The notes beneath the pieces were generated by a model. It searched no databases. It saw only the letters and a list, made by a program, of their open reading frames with translations, and had not been told where the DNA came from. From Arthrobacter sp. TMP15 (GTDB taxonomy: Bacteria; Actinomycetota; Actinomycetes; Actinomycetales; Micrococcaceae), in contig NZ_CP154262.1 of assembly GCF_039529835.1 (NCBI RefSeq), positions 1,240,001 to 1,304,000 of the forward strand: a stretch of DNA of 64,000 nt, given 5' to 3'. Each line of letters starts with the position of its first letter. Within the stretch, counting starts at the first letter, position 1. The translations under genes and the position numbers were made by a program. Shown here piece by piece: positions 53,964 to 62,554 of this stretch.

Positions 53964-54347
53964 GTGGCACGTGTGAAGAGGGCCGTAAACGCCCACAAAA
54001 AGCGTCGGGTTGTTCTTGAGCGCGCAAAGGGTTACCGCGGACAGCGTTCACGCCTTTACCGTAAGGCCAAAGAGCAGCTGCTGCACTCGTTTGTGTACAG
54101 CTATGGCGACCGCCGCAAGCGCAAGGGTGACTTCCGTCGCCTCTGGATCCAGCGTATCAACGCTGCATCACGCGCCAACGGCCTGACCTACAACCGTTTG
54201 ATCCAGGGCCTGAAGGCTGCGCAGATCGAGGTTGACCGTCGCATGCTGGCCGATCTGGCTGTGAACGACGCCGGTGCTTTCGCCGCTTTGGTGAACATCG
54301 CAAAGGCTGCACTGCCTGCTGACACGTCAGCACCTGCAGCGAAGTAA
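53964..54347 (+). CDS. rplT: 50S ribosomal protein L20
   Basis: L20 is needed for early 50S assembly. The 127-residue protein has [40 protein letters not shown] and [18 protein letters not shown]. Start is GTG with AAGGAG upstream. The rpmI-rplT spacer has an imperfect hairpin (GGTGTC 53870-53875 with GACACC 53894-53899) that could be an operator or processing site. Confidence 0.98.
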   Translation: MARVKRAVNAHKKRRVVLERAKGYRGQRSRLYRKAKEQLLHSFVYSYGDRRKRKGDFRRLWIQRINAASRANGLTYNRLIQGLKAAQIEVDRRMLADLAVNDAGAFAALVNIAKAALPADTSAPAAK

Positions 54348-54400
54348 TTCCAGTTTTGTCCTAGGAACTTAGCGGTTCCAAGTTCTTGCCGTGTGACTGC

Positions 54401-54413
54401 TAAAGTCCTAAGC
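54401..54413 (+). promoter_or_regulatory. -10 element abutting rRNA methyltransferase start
   Basis: TAAAGT (54401-54406), seven bases, ATG 54414; no ribosome site. This is why ATG 54414 is preferred over the GTG at 54393. Confidence 0.45.
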
Positions 54414-55325
54414 ATGAATGCACCCGGGCGCCCACCAGCAGAAGCAATGACCAATCCTCGAGCAGATCGAGTGAGGGATGTTGCCAAGCTGGTTGGGCGC
54501 TCGAGCCGTTTAAAGCGACGACAGTTTTTAGCTGAGGGCCCGCAAGCCGTGCGGGAGGCTCTGCGTGCCCACCGCGAATGTCTTGCAGCAGGAGGCACCG
54601 CAGTGGTTGAGGCACTTTACGCAACTGTGGAGAGCTTGCGGAAATACCCCGAACTGCTTGAGGCGGCCTCCGCTCCCATCGCACGTTTGCAGGTGCGGAT
54701 CGCCAGCGAGCTTGTGCTGGCGGCCATGACAGACACTCTCACTCCGCAAGGTATGGTGGCCGTGTGCAACTTCGTGGATGTCCCTTTGGCGCAGGTGATG
54801 GCCTCCAAACCCAAGCTGATCGCCATGTTGTGCCGTGTGCAGGATCCAGGCAATGCCGGAACTGTCCTGCGGGCAGCCGATGCTGCCGGCGCTGACGCCG
54901 TCATTTTCTCCCAGTCAAGTGTAGATATTTACAATCCGAAGGCAGTCCGTGCAACTGCCGGCTCGTTGTTTCATCTGCCGGTTGTGCTGGGTGCAGACCT
55001 CACCGAGGTCGTGGCCGCTGCGAAGGCGGCCGGTGTGGGCGTCCTGGCCGCTGATGGCTATGGCCAATTGAATTTGGACTTGCTGCAGGACGAAAGTGCC
55101 GCTCGGTCCTTTGACCAGCAAATCCCCGACTCCACTTACGATCTGGAAGATCCCACAGTGTGGCTCTTTGGCAATGAAGCCCAAGGATTGGCGGGGGAGG
55201 AGAAGGCGTTGGCTGACCACCGAGTGGCAGTGCCCGTATACGGTGCGGCAGAGTCCTTGAACCTCGGCACAGCCGCTACCGTGTGCCTCTACGCCAGTGC
55301 GAGGGCCCAGCGCCGCGGTGCCTAG
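54414..55325 (+). CDS. TrmH/SpoU-family RNA 2'-O-methyltransferase
   Basis: A SPOUT-class methyltransferase of 303 residues, probably acting on 23S rRNA (RlmB/TsnR-like). An amino-terminal SpoU substrate-binding domain (RRQFLAEGPQAVREAL) is followed by the knot: VQDPGNAGTVLRAADAAGAD, LFGNEAQGLAGEE and VPVYGAAESLNLGTAA. The position after rplT is conserved in actinobacteria. The exact nucleotide is not determinable. Confidence 0.93.
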   Translation: MNAPGRPPAEAMTNPRADRVRDVAKLVGRSSRLKRRQFLAEGPQAVREALRAHRECLAAGGTAVVEALYATVESLRKYPELLEAASAPIARLQVRIASELVLAAMTDTLTPQGMVAVCNFVDVPLAQVMASKPKLIAMLCRVQDPGNAGTVLRAADAAGADAVIFSQSSVDIYNPKAVRATAGSLFHLPVVLGADLTEVVAAAKAAGVGVLAADGYGQLNLDLLQDESAARSFDQQIPDSTYDLEDPTVWLFGNEAQGLAGEEKALADHRVAVPVYGAAESLNLGTAATVCLYASARAQRRGA

Positions 55326-55553
55326 ATTCTTTTTCTGATCGCCTTTTTGTGGACCTGGTGAGAGCTCAACTCTTTTACCGCGTACGACGGCGGGAGCTGC
55401 GCCAGGCAGTGAGGCCCACCAGCGCTGAAGTACTGGTGCAGCCACCGTTACGAATGGGTGCTTGAGTGCCGGGGCGACTGTAAACTCTTTTTTGTGGACA
55501 GCGCGTCCAGGCAGGTCGGTTTCGACTCTGCTAAGAGTTGAGGGGAAGTACCT

Positions 55554-56492
55554 GTGTCTCACGAAGGTGGAAGCAAGGCGATAGTTGCCGCGCTAATTGC
55601 GAATCTGTCCATTGCCGTGATGAAGTTCCTAGCGTATTTTTTGACGCTTTCTTCATCGATGCTGGCGGAGGGCATTCACTCCGTAGCCGACTCGGGAAAC
55701 CAGCTGTTATTGCTGATTGGCGGCAAAAAGTCCAAACGCCAAGCGAGTGCTGAACATCCCTTTGGCTACGGCCGCGAACGCTACATCTACGCTTTCATTG
55801 TCTCCATTGTGTTGTTCAGTGTTGGTGGACTGTTCGCCCTCTATGAGGCATTCCAGAAATGGCAGCATCCCCACGGTATGGAACCGCAGTGGGCGTGGGT
55901 ACCCGTTGTGGTGTTGCTGGGGGCGATCGCGTTGGAGGGCCGCTCATTCTATGTCGCTGTCAAAGAATCCAACGTAACGCGAGGCAAGCGCAGCTGGGCG
56001 CAATTCATTAAAACGGCAAAGGCCCCGGAACTTCCTGTGGTGCTGCTGGAGGATTCGGCGGCACTTGTGGGTTTGGTCTTCGCACTCTTTGGCGTATCCA
56101 TGACTATAGCCACCGGCAACGGTTTGTGGGATGCAGCAGGTACAGCATTAATTGGTGTGCTTCTGGTGTGTGTGGCTGTCATTCTGGCCTTGGAGACGAA
56201 GTCGTTGCTCTTGGGAGAGTCTGCAAACGCTGGTGACATACAGGCTGTTGAAGCCGCCCTCGTTGGCGAGGGAGTGAGCAGGATTATCCACCTAAAAACC
56301 CTGCACCTTGGTCCTGAGGAACTGCTGGTGGCAGCCAAGATCGCTGTTGATGCCTGCGAAACTGGATTGCAGATTGCCGAAGCCATTAACGCTGCCGAGA
56401 AACGTGTTCGGGCAGCTGTTCCGATTGCCAAGGTCATCTACCTAGAGCCAGATATTTACACTGCCACTCATGAGCCTGAAGCTCTGCCCTAA
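55554..56492 (+). CDS. Cation diffusion facilitator transporter
   Basis: A 312-residue CDF-family metal/proton antiporter with six membrane segments. The first metal-site motif is EGIHSVADSGNQ near residue 38 (His and Asp) and the second is LLEDSAALVGL near 163. The carboxy-terminal soluble domain (about 215-300) is the usual metal-sensing dimer domain. Zn, Fe or Mn are possible substrates. GTG start with GGGGAAG upstream. Confidence 0.9.
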   Translation: MSHEGGSKAIVAALIANLSIAVMKFLAYFLTLSSSMLAEGIHSVADSGNQLLLLIGGKKSKRQASAEHPFGYGRERYIYAFIVSIVLFSVGGLFALYEAFQKWQHPHGMEPQWAWVPVVVLLGAIALEGRSFYVAVKESNVTRGKRSWAQFIKTAKAPELPVVLLEDSAALVGLVFALFGVSMTIATGNGLWDAAGTALIGVLLVCVAVILALETKSLLLGESANAGDIQAVEAALVGEGVSRIIHLKTLHLGPEELLVAAKIAVDACETGLQIAEAINAAEKRVRAAVPIAKVIYLEPDIYTATHEPEALP

Positions 56493-56578
56493 CCGACGTT
56501 AAGTGAGCGAGCGTTGAGCAGAAACCGACGTTAAGTGAGCGAGCGTTGAGCAGAAACCGACGTTAAGTGAGCGAGCGT
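56491..56578 (+). repeat. 32-nt tandem repeat, 2.75 copies
   Basis: Units begin at 56491, 56523 and 56555 (the third is 24 bases). They read AACCGACGTTAAGTGAGCGA and continue GCGTTGAGCAGA; copies are identical in the shared part. The repeat begins right after the cation efflux stop and ends in the convergent MFS gene's stop codon. Confidence 0.95.
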
Positions 56579-57810
56579 CAGCTGGTGGGGGATGGGCTCA
56601 GCTGGGCTTTTTTCTGGCCACGTTTGTCCAGGAACCCACTGAACAAGGCAATGCCAAGTCCCAATACGGCTAGAACCGCACCCACCAAGGCTGGAGCCGT
56701 GTAGCCCCATCCCCAGGTGATGACCAGCCCACCGAGAAAGGCGCCAAGCGCATTAGCCAGGTTTAGTGCAGAGTGGTTTAACGAGGACGCCAACGTTGGC
56801 GCCCCCGGGGAAACATCCAGCAGTCTTGTTTGCAGCGAGGGAATGAGCATGGCGCCTGAGGCGCCAATGACAAAGATCATGAGCAGGGCCATCCATTGAA
56901 TGTGAACTGAGAGCGCATAAATGACAAGCATCGCTGCAATAAAGCCCATGACAAGGTAGATGCTGCCCATGACGGACCAGTCGGCAATCCGCCCGCCCAC
57001 ATAGTTTCCAACCACCATGCCCACCCCGTACAGACCAACAATGATCGGCAGGAAGTCGGAGGCGAAGCCGGCAACATCGGTCATGGTGTTGGCAACGTAA
57101 GTGTAGACGGCAAAGAAGCCGCCAAAACCGACTACCCCGATCAGGAGCGTCAGCCACATCTGCCCGCGGCGAAGGGCGCTCAGCTCGTTGCGCAGGCTAG
57201 CGTCCGGGTGTGCTTTCTGTGCGGGAACGAAGATGGACATGCACACCATGGTGATCACACCAATGAGGGCGACCAAAACGAACAGCCAGCGCCACCCGAA
57301 CTGCTGACCTACAAAGGTCGCCAGTGGTACACCAAGGACATTGGCTACGGACAAGCCCATCATGACCATGGAAATTGCCCTGCCGCGCTTTGTTGGCGCA
57401 ACCATCGATGCAGCCAGCACTGCAGCAACACCAAAGAATGCACCGTGGGGCAGCCCGGCAATGAAACGAGTGATCAAAAGCGTTGTGTAGTCATTGGCGA
57501 AAACCGAGAGCAGGTTGCCTACAGTAAAAAGGGCCATCAAACTTAGCGCCAATGCCTTGCGTGGCATTTTGGCGCTGACGGCGATCAACAGTGGCGCACC
57601 AATGACAACACCCAGCGCGTAGGCAGAGATCACGTGTCCGGCCGTTGGGACGCTGACGCCCACACCTTCAGCGACGTTGGGCAGAAGACCCATCATGGCA
57701 AATTCGGTGGTGCCGATCCCAAACCCGCCGATGGCCAGAGACAAGATTGCCCAGGCCACAACCTTTGGTGATGCGGGCGTGGTGTCGCGCAGGTTTTTAA
57801 CCAGGGTCAT
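56578..57810 (-). CDS. MFS transporter, AraJ-like
   Basis: A 410-residue DHA1-type major facilitator with 12 membrane segments. GGFGIGTTEFAMMGLLPNVA opens it, and GLPHGAFFGVAAVLAASMV near residue 118 is typical of AraJ/YdhP-type sugar or drug efflux proteins. The substrate is unknown. Its stop codon touches the 32-nt repeat. It is divergent from the Nudix gene. Confidence 0.88.
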   Translation of the reverse strand: MTLVKNLRDTTPASPKVVAWAILSLAIGGFGIGTTEFAMMGLLPNVAEGVGVSVPTAGHVISAYALGVVIGAPLLIAVSAKMPRKALALSLMALFTVGNLLSVFANDYTTLLITRFIAGLPHGAFFGVAAVLAASMVAPTKRGRAISMVMMGLSVANVLGVPLATFVGQQFGWRWLFVLVALIGVITMVCMSIFVPAQKAHPDASLRNELSALRRGQMWLTLLIGVVGFGGFFAVYTYVANTMTDVAGFASDFLPIIVGLYGVGMVVGNYVGGRIADWSVMGSIYLVMGFIAAMLVIYALSVHIQWMALLMIFVIGASGAMLIPSLQTRLLDVSPGAPTLASSLNHSALNLANALGAFLGGLVITWGWGYTAPALVGAVLAVLGLGIALFSGFLDKRGQKKAQLSPSPTS

Positions 57811-57936
57811 GAATAATACTTTCGCAGGGTGGATTTCCTCCGCATCCGCTCTGTGCTGGGCGGGCGGTGCCGGCGCCGATTTGTCGGGGCCATGCGGTGC
57901 AAGACATCTAGATGCCAGCTCCAGTCTAGTTCGCCA

Positions 57937-57948
57937 TAGACTAAAGCT
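57937..57948 (+). promoter_or_regulatory. -10 element abutting Nudix start
   Basis: TAGACT (57937-57942) and six bases before GTG 57949; no ribosome site. Confidence 0.5.
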
Positions 57949-58389
57949 GTGACTACGCAGAAACAGATAGTGGGCGCGGCCCTCGTGGATTCTTTGGAAA
58001 AACCTTCGATGCTTTTAGCTGCAAGACGCAGTGCCCCACCTGAGTTGGCCGGGTTGTGGGAGTTTCCAGGAGGGAAAATTGAGCCCGGTGAAGCCCCGCA
58101 GGAAGCCCTACACAGGGAGTTGTTGGAGGAGCTGGGGGTCAAGTCTGTTTTGGGTGCTGAACTGTGCTGCCCAACCGCCGAGGGCTGGCCGTTGAATGCT
58201 CATGCCTCCATGCGCGTGTGGCTGGCCACCGTGATCGACGGCACACCAGAACCGTTGGAGGATCACGACATGTTGCAATGGGTTGAGCTGGCGGGACAAC
58301 AGATCTTTGACTTGGACTGGATTCCGGCAGATCGCCCTATTGTGCACGCGTTGGTGAGTTTCACCTCCCGAGCGCAAACGACGCACTGA
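57949..58389 (+). CDS. Nudix hydrolase, MutT-like
   Basis: A 146-residue Nudix protein. The Nudix box reads GGKIEPGEAPQEALHRELLE followed by ELGV, with every metal-binding glutamate present. It starts IVGAALVDS and has WEFPGGK, as in MutT and related 8-oxo-dGTP pyrophosphohydrolases, so a pool-cleaning role is likely; CTP pyrophosphohydrolase (NudG) is the alternative. GTG start. Confidence 0.9.
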   Translation: MTTQKQIVGAALVDSLEKPSMLLAARRSAPPELAGLWEFPGGKIEPGEAPQEALHRELLEELGVKSVLGAELCCPTAEGWPLNAHASMRVWLATVIDGTPEPLEDHDMLQWVELAGQQIFDLDWIPADRPIVHALVSFTSRAQTTH

Positions 58390-58573
58390 TAGTTTTCTTC
58401 CGGCTGTTTGGCAGGCGTCGTTGAACGGCCAGCGTATGGCCGCAGGGAGCCGCAGCGAGTTGTTGGCAAGTGCTTGCCAGGGGGTGCACGTGGAGAATAA
58501 ATGGCTGCACAGGTGTTGAATATTGCGTGCCCTGTGCCAGACTAAGTGCAGAAGACCCCAAGGAGGTTGTGCC

Positions 58574-58765
58574 ATGACGAGTGAAAACCACGACGAACAA
58601 GCCCCCAACGGTGCCAGTGAGGAAACCAAAGAAAAGTTTCGACAGGCGCTGGAAAACAAGAAGAACAAGCAGCATGGCAGTGTTGGCGCCGCTAGCGATG
58701 CAAAAATCAACGCATCACACGGTGCAGCCAGTCACAAACGTGAGTTCCGCCGCAAGAGCGGATAA
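58574..58765 (+). CDS. DUF5302 small protein
   Basis: A 63-residue hydrophilic protein matching the DUF5302 pattern: EETKEKFRQALENKK, then an Ala/Ser/His stretch and the ending HKREFRRKSG. AGGAGGT (58561-58567) six bases before the ATG is one of the best ribosome sites in the window and implies strong expression. Function unknown. Confidence 0.88.
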   Translation: MTSENHDEQAPNGASEETKEKFRQALENKKNKQHGSVGAASDAKINASHGAASHKREFRRKSG

Positions 58766-58832
58766 CCCGCGGTTGCACCCCACAGGGGCTGACCACAACT
58801 GAGTTTCTGCAGCAGCGAGCCTAGATGTGTGT

Positions 58833-60014
58833 TTAGAACAATGTGGGGGCAAGACTGATTGAGGCGGGACTCTCCACGGAGGGTCCCGCTTTTTTGCTAC
58901 CGGTACTGGACTGCTCCCTTAAAGTTGTGCTGGCAGGTGCGGTGGCCTGGGAGCTCATTTCAGGCAGGCTGCCTGGGGGATATTGTGCCTCTTCCTGCCG
59001 TGGGTCATGAACAAATCCCTGAGATATGAAGCCATGCCTGAGCTTGGCTTTTTTCACACGAAGGGCAAGCCACTGGCGGTATTCCTTAGAGGCATACGCG
59101 CCTGATCCGTAGAGATGCTGATAACGTCCCACCAATGCGGGATGTTCCCGAGCCAACCATTGCATGAACCACTCTCTGGTCCCTGCCCGCAAATAGAGGG
59201 CGCCAGCGCTTACTCCCGTGGCTCCGGCAGCAGCTAACGCCGCCAGCAGCGAATCCAGAGCCTGCTCAGAATCGGTCAACCACGGCAGAATAGGCATCGC
59301 CATGACACCGCAGGGAAGCCCGGCGTCTCGCAATCTGGTGATCAGGCCCAGCCGAGCCTTGGGTGTGGGAGTGCCAGGCTCCAGCGTATGAGCCAACTCC
59401 TGGTCCACAAGCGCCAGCGAGATACCCATGCCAATGCTGACCTGTTCTCCGGCCTGACGGAGCAAGGGGATATCTCTGGCCAGTAAGGTGCCTTTCGTCA
59501 AGATGGAGAATGGTGTCCCTGAGTCAGCGAGGGCGCTGATGATTCCAGGCATGAGCTTATAGCGGCCTTCAGCGCGTTGGTAGGGATCCGTGTTGGTTCC
59601 CAACGCCACATGCTCGTGCTTCCATGAGGCCTTGAATAGTTCTTTGCGCAACACTTCTGCCACGTTAGCTTTGACAACAACCTGGGAATCAAAATCAACT
59701 CCAGGGTCAAAATCTAAATATGTGTGGCTTTTGCGGGCGAAGCAGTAGACGCACGCATGGGAGCAGCCGCGGTATGGGTTTACTGTCCAAGTAAAAGGCA
59801 TGGCCGAACTGGGCGGCACCTTGTTCAGGGCCGACTTTGAAAGCACTTCATGAAAAGTAATTCCGGCAAACTCTGGTGTCTGCACGCTTTTGAGAAGTCC
59901 GGCCAACGGCAGCAGCGGCTGTGCCCCGGGTAAGCCCATTGCAGCAACGTCCACGGCACTGCTGGTTTGCTCGGGGAAGAGTGGCTGATTGAGTTCCTGG
60001 TTTGTCCACCGCAT
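58833..60014 (-). CDS. Rv2578c-type radical SAM protein
   Basis: A 393-residue radical SAM protein of the SPL/Rv2578c type. The cluster motif is GCSHACVYCFARKSH near residues 84-98, then GTNTDPYQRAEGRY and SILTKGTLLARDI, both typical of the family related to spore photoproduct lyase. A LexA box stands eight bases before the ATG, which points to a DNA-damage role; the reaction is unknown. The last 40 residues are a polar low-complexity tail, and their coding DNA also holds the terminator of the convergent DUF5302 gene. Confidence 0.9.
   Translation of the reverse strand: MRWTNQELNQPLFPEQTSSAVDVAAMGLPGAQPLLPLAGLLKSVQTPEFAGITFHEVLSKSALNKVPPSSAMPFTWTVNPYRGCSHACVYCFARKSHTYLDFDPGVDFDSQVVVKANVAEVLRKELFKASWKHEHVALGTNTDPYQRAEGRYKLMPGIISALADSGTPFSILTKGTLLARDIPLLRQAGEQVSIGMGISLALVDQELAHTLEPGTPTPKARLGLITRLRDAGLPCGVMAMPILPWLTDSEQALDSLLAALAAAGATGVSAGALYLRAGTREWFMQWLAREHPALVGRYQHLYGSGAYASKEYRQWLALRVKKAKLRHGFISQGFVHDPRQEEAQYPPGSLPEMSSQATAPASTTLREQSSTGSKKAGPSVESPASISLAPTLF
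58864..58895 (+). terminator. Terminator for DUF5302 gene, inside radical SAM coding region
   Basis: GCGGGAC (58864-58870) pairs with GTCCCGC (58883-58889), with an inner CTCTCC/GGAG extension, then six T residues. It lies within the carboxy-terminal codons of the minus-strand radical SAM gene. Confidence 0.85.
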
Positions 60015-60021
60015 AATTTAT

Positions 60022-60037
60022 TAGAACATATATTCTA
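60022..60037 (-). promoter_or_regulatory. LexA box at the radical SAM gene
   Basis: TAGAACATATATTCTA, close to the boxes at lexA and the LysM gene (GAAC half perfect, GTTC half with one change). It ends eight bases from the start codon. Confidence 0.82.
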
Positions 60038-60219
60038 TTCCACATCAAGAACCGGAATATAAATGTTTGCTACTCGCCAGTAGCACCGTGCGCTGAATCA
60101 CGCTTATTGGCATTATGGTGGAGGCATAGGGACATTGAAGTCCCCACTGCCGGTGTGGTCCCTGATCAGAAGTGATCGTTTCCCCGCCGCCGGAGAACCC
60201 TCAGCACAAAGGAGCAATC

Positions 60220-61719
60220 ATGACGAACTTGGCCACTATCGTCCCCGCATCGGCGGCACGAAATCCCGGCGGGATTGCCATCAAGCTGGATGACATTGAG
60301 CTCTCCTTTGGTGCGCTGGAGGTGCTTAGCTCCAAGGTGGCGGCACTGTTGGCGCAGCGCGGTGTTGAGCCAGGAGACAGGGTGGCCTTAATTTCACCGA
60401 ACCTGCCTCAAATGCCGCCCATCTACTATGGAATCCTGCGTTATGGTGCCATCGTCGTGCCGTTAAACCCGTTGCTAAAGTCTCGCGAAGTTGCCTACCA
60501 CCTCAAGGATTCAGGAGCCAAGCTGGCTTTCGCTTGGGAAGGCGTCATTGGGGAAGTTGAAGCTGGAGCTGCAGATACAGGTACCTCGATCATTTCCATC
60601 GACGCTGCGTTCATGACGTTGTTGGCGCCGCTTGAGCCGTTAGCCGGGGTTGCTGAGGCTGAAAAGAATGACACTGCAGTCATTCTTTACACTTCAGGAA
60701 CCACGGGCAAGCCTAAGGGCGCCGAACTTACCCATGAGAACTTGCGCAGCAACGCTGAAGTCTCGGTTAAGCTCTTCGGCAGCAGCGACGGAGACGTGAT
60801 ATTCGGTGGACTACCCTTCTTCCACATCTTTGGCCAGACCTGCGCACTGAACTCATCCGTGATGGCCGGAGCAACAGTGACGCTGCTGCCCAGATTTGAT
60901 CCGGTCAAAGCCTTGGAGATCATTCAGCGCGATAAGGTCACCATCTTTGAAGGCGTTCCGAGCATGTATGTGGCTTTGCTGCGTGCCCCCGGGCGGGAAA
61001 ACTACGACCTGAGCAGTTTGCGCTTGGCGGCCTCAGGCGGCTCAGCGCTGCCGGTAGAAATTCTGCGTGAATTTGAATCAACGTTCCAGGCCACGCTGTT
61101 GGAGGGCTACGGACTCTCAGAAACCTCGCCTGTGATCACCTTCAACCAGACCGACGGAATCCGCAAGGCCGGCTCTATTGGCACTATGGTGACTGGCGCA
61201 CAGCTGCGGATTGTTGATGAAGCTGGTGCCGACGTTGAACCTGGTGCTGTGGGCGAGATCGCTGTGGCTGGGCCCTTTGTGATGAAGGGGTACTGGAACA
61301 ATCCAGAAGCAACTGCTGCTGCGATCCCCGATGGTTGGTTCCGCACAGGAGACTTGGGTCGTAAGGATGAAGATGGTGTGTACTTCATCGTGGACAGGAA
61401 GAAGGACATGATCCTGCGTGGCGGTTACAACATTTACCCGCGCGAGATTGAGGAAGTCCTGTATGAGCACCCTGCCGTTGCTGAGGCTGCCGTGTTGGGC
61501 AGGCCCGACGCCGCCCACGGCGAAGAGATCTGCGCTGCGGTTGCGTTGAAGGAAGGTGCTGCGGGTTCCGAGGATCTGGAAGCGCTCGCCGCCGACATCA
61601 AGGAGTTCGTCAAGGCCCGCGTTGCCGCCTACAAATATCCACGCAAGATCATGATCATGGATGCCCTCCCCAAGGGACCTACCGGAAAGATTCTCAAGCG
61701 CGAGATCGACGCTTCCTAG
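60220..61719 (+). CDS. Long-chain fatty acid-CoA ligase-like AMP-forming enzyme
   Basis: A 499-residue ANL-family adenylating enzyme that activates an acid as acyl-AMP and transfers it to CoA. Motifs: ILYTSGTTGKPKGAEL near residue 158, LLEGYGLSETSPV near 295, GWFRTGDLGRKDEDGV near 380, and the closing lysine in GPTGKILKREI near 490. AAAGGAG at 60208-60214 decides the ATG at 60220. Fatty acids are the most likely substrate, but aromatic acids are possible. Confidence 0.9.
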   Translation: MTNLATIVPASAARNPGGIAIKLDDIELSFGALEVLSSKVAALLAQRGVEPGDRVALISPNLPQMPPIYYGILRYGAIVVPLNPLLKSREVAYHLKDSGAKLAFAWEGVIGEVEAGAADTGTSIISIDAAFMTLLAPLEPLAGVAEAEKNDTAVILYTSGTTGKPKGAELTHENLRSNAEVSVKLFGSSDGDVIFGGLPFFHIFGQTCALNSSVMAGATVTLLPRFDPVKALEIIQRDKVTIFEGVPSMYVALLRAPGRENYDLSSLRLAASGGSALPVEILREFESTFQATLLEGYGLSETSPVITFNQTDGIRKAGSIGTMVTGAQLRIVDEAGADVEPGAVGEIAVAGPFVMKGYWNNPEATAAAIPDGWFRTGDLGRKDEDGVYFIVDRKKDMILRGGYNIYPREIEEVLYEHPAVAEAAVLGRPDAAHGEEICAAVALKEGAAGSEDLEALAADIKEFVKARVAAYKYPRKIMIMDALPKGPTGKILKREIDAS

Positions 61720-61773
61720 GCGCAGTAGTTTGGGCTGTGAGTAGTCCACTCAGAGCACAGAGTACAGGGCATA

Positions 61774-61827
61774 GATGGCGCCTGCGCGGCCCGGTGAATA
61801 AATCACCCGGGCCGCGCAGGCGCCATC
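61774..61827. terminator. Long hairpin between convergent genes
   Basis: Arms 61774-61796 and 61804-61827 pair over 23 bases with one bulge; loop AATAAAT. No strong T run. Likely a two-way terminator for the ligase and SIMPL genes. Confidence 0.75.
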
Positions 61828-61884
61828 CCAATAACTCCTATTGCATACTCCTCTTGAATGTGGGTTGGCACCAATGGATCGAAA

Positions 61885-62553
61885 CTAGATCAGCAACCAG
61901 GTGACCTGGACGGCCATAGAGACGCTGCTTTGCCCAGGTTCTATGGTCATTGAACTATCTGAAGATAAAGCAGTGCGCACCATCGTTGACCGCTGTGGCA
62001 CCTCAGGAACGGTGCCCTCACAAATATTGCTCACGGCACCCAACGAACGTCCGGCCAATTGCGCATATAGTTCGGCTGCCCGCGTAGCATCGGCCCAGGC
62101 TTGAGTTCGGGCGCCGTCATATGCAGCGGTGAGGTCCGAGACTATGGCGCTCATCCCATTCAAACGAACGTTGTTATTTCCCGTGTCTACAACGGCGGCA
62201 ATGATGTCTTCGCCGCCTTGGTCGTAGCGCAGGGCCACCGTCAGCGTGCTGGAGACCGTATAACCAGTCACCACCGACCCTGTGCCTTCCTGCCACCTGG
62301 TATCTGCCCGCACGTCCAGTGACGACGAGCCAAGCGCATCCCGTGACACCTCACGAGCAAGCAGTGCGGCATTGACTGCATTCAGGGCTTCGCTGGCGTT
62401 TGCGTACGCCTCGCGCACAGTTGGCGCGGCAGCCTCGATGCCAATGTTGATATTGAAATAGTCGGGGGTCGTCTGCACAGTGCCTTGACCCGTGACGGTA
62501 ACGGTGTTGGTCAGTGCAGAAGATGTCAGTGCAGAAGTGTTGAGTGCAGTCAT
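61885..62553 (-). CDS. SIMPL domain (DUF541) protein
   Basis: A 222-residue SIMPL-domain protein: TVTVTGQGTVQTTPDYFNI at the start of the fold, then RWQEGTGSVVTGYTVSSTLT and the repeated Ala-rich helices. Many relatives are exported, but no signal peptide is visible here. The ATG at 62553 overlaps the previous gene's stop (ATGA), which decides the start. Its first codons come from a 15-nt repeat. Function unknown. Confidence 0.85.
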   Translation of the reverse strand: MTALNTSALTSSALTNTVTVTGQGTVQTTPDYFNINIGIEAAAPTVREAYANASEALNAVNAALLAREVSRDALGSSSLDVRADTRWQEGTGSVVTGYTVSSTLTVALRYDQGGEDIIAAVVDTGNNNVRLNGMSAIVSDLTAAYDGARTQAWADATRAAELYAQLAGRSLGAVSNICEGTVPEVPQRSTMVRTALSSDSSMTIEPGQSSVSMAVQVTWLLI

Positions 62554-62554
62554 G
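62510..62554 (-). repeat. 15-nt repeat, three copies, at SIMPL amino end
   Basis: Units at 62510, 62525 and 62540 of the type GTCAGTGCAGAAGAT. They are in frame with the SIMPL gene and encode NTSAL/TSSAL-like repeats. Confidence 0.8.

Noticed and set aside
56491-56578. CRISPR array
   Set aside because: The 32-nt units are contiguous without spacers, and no cas gene is near.
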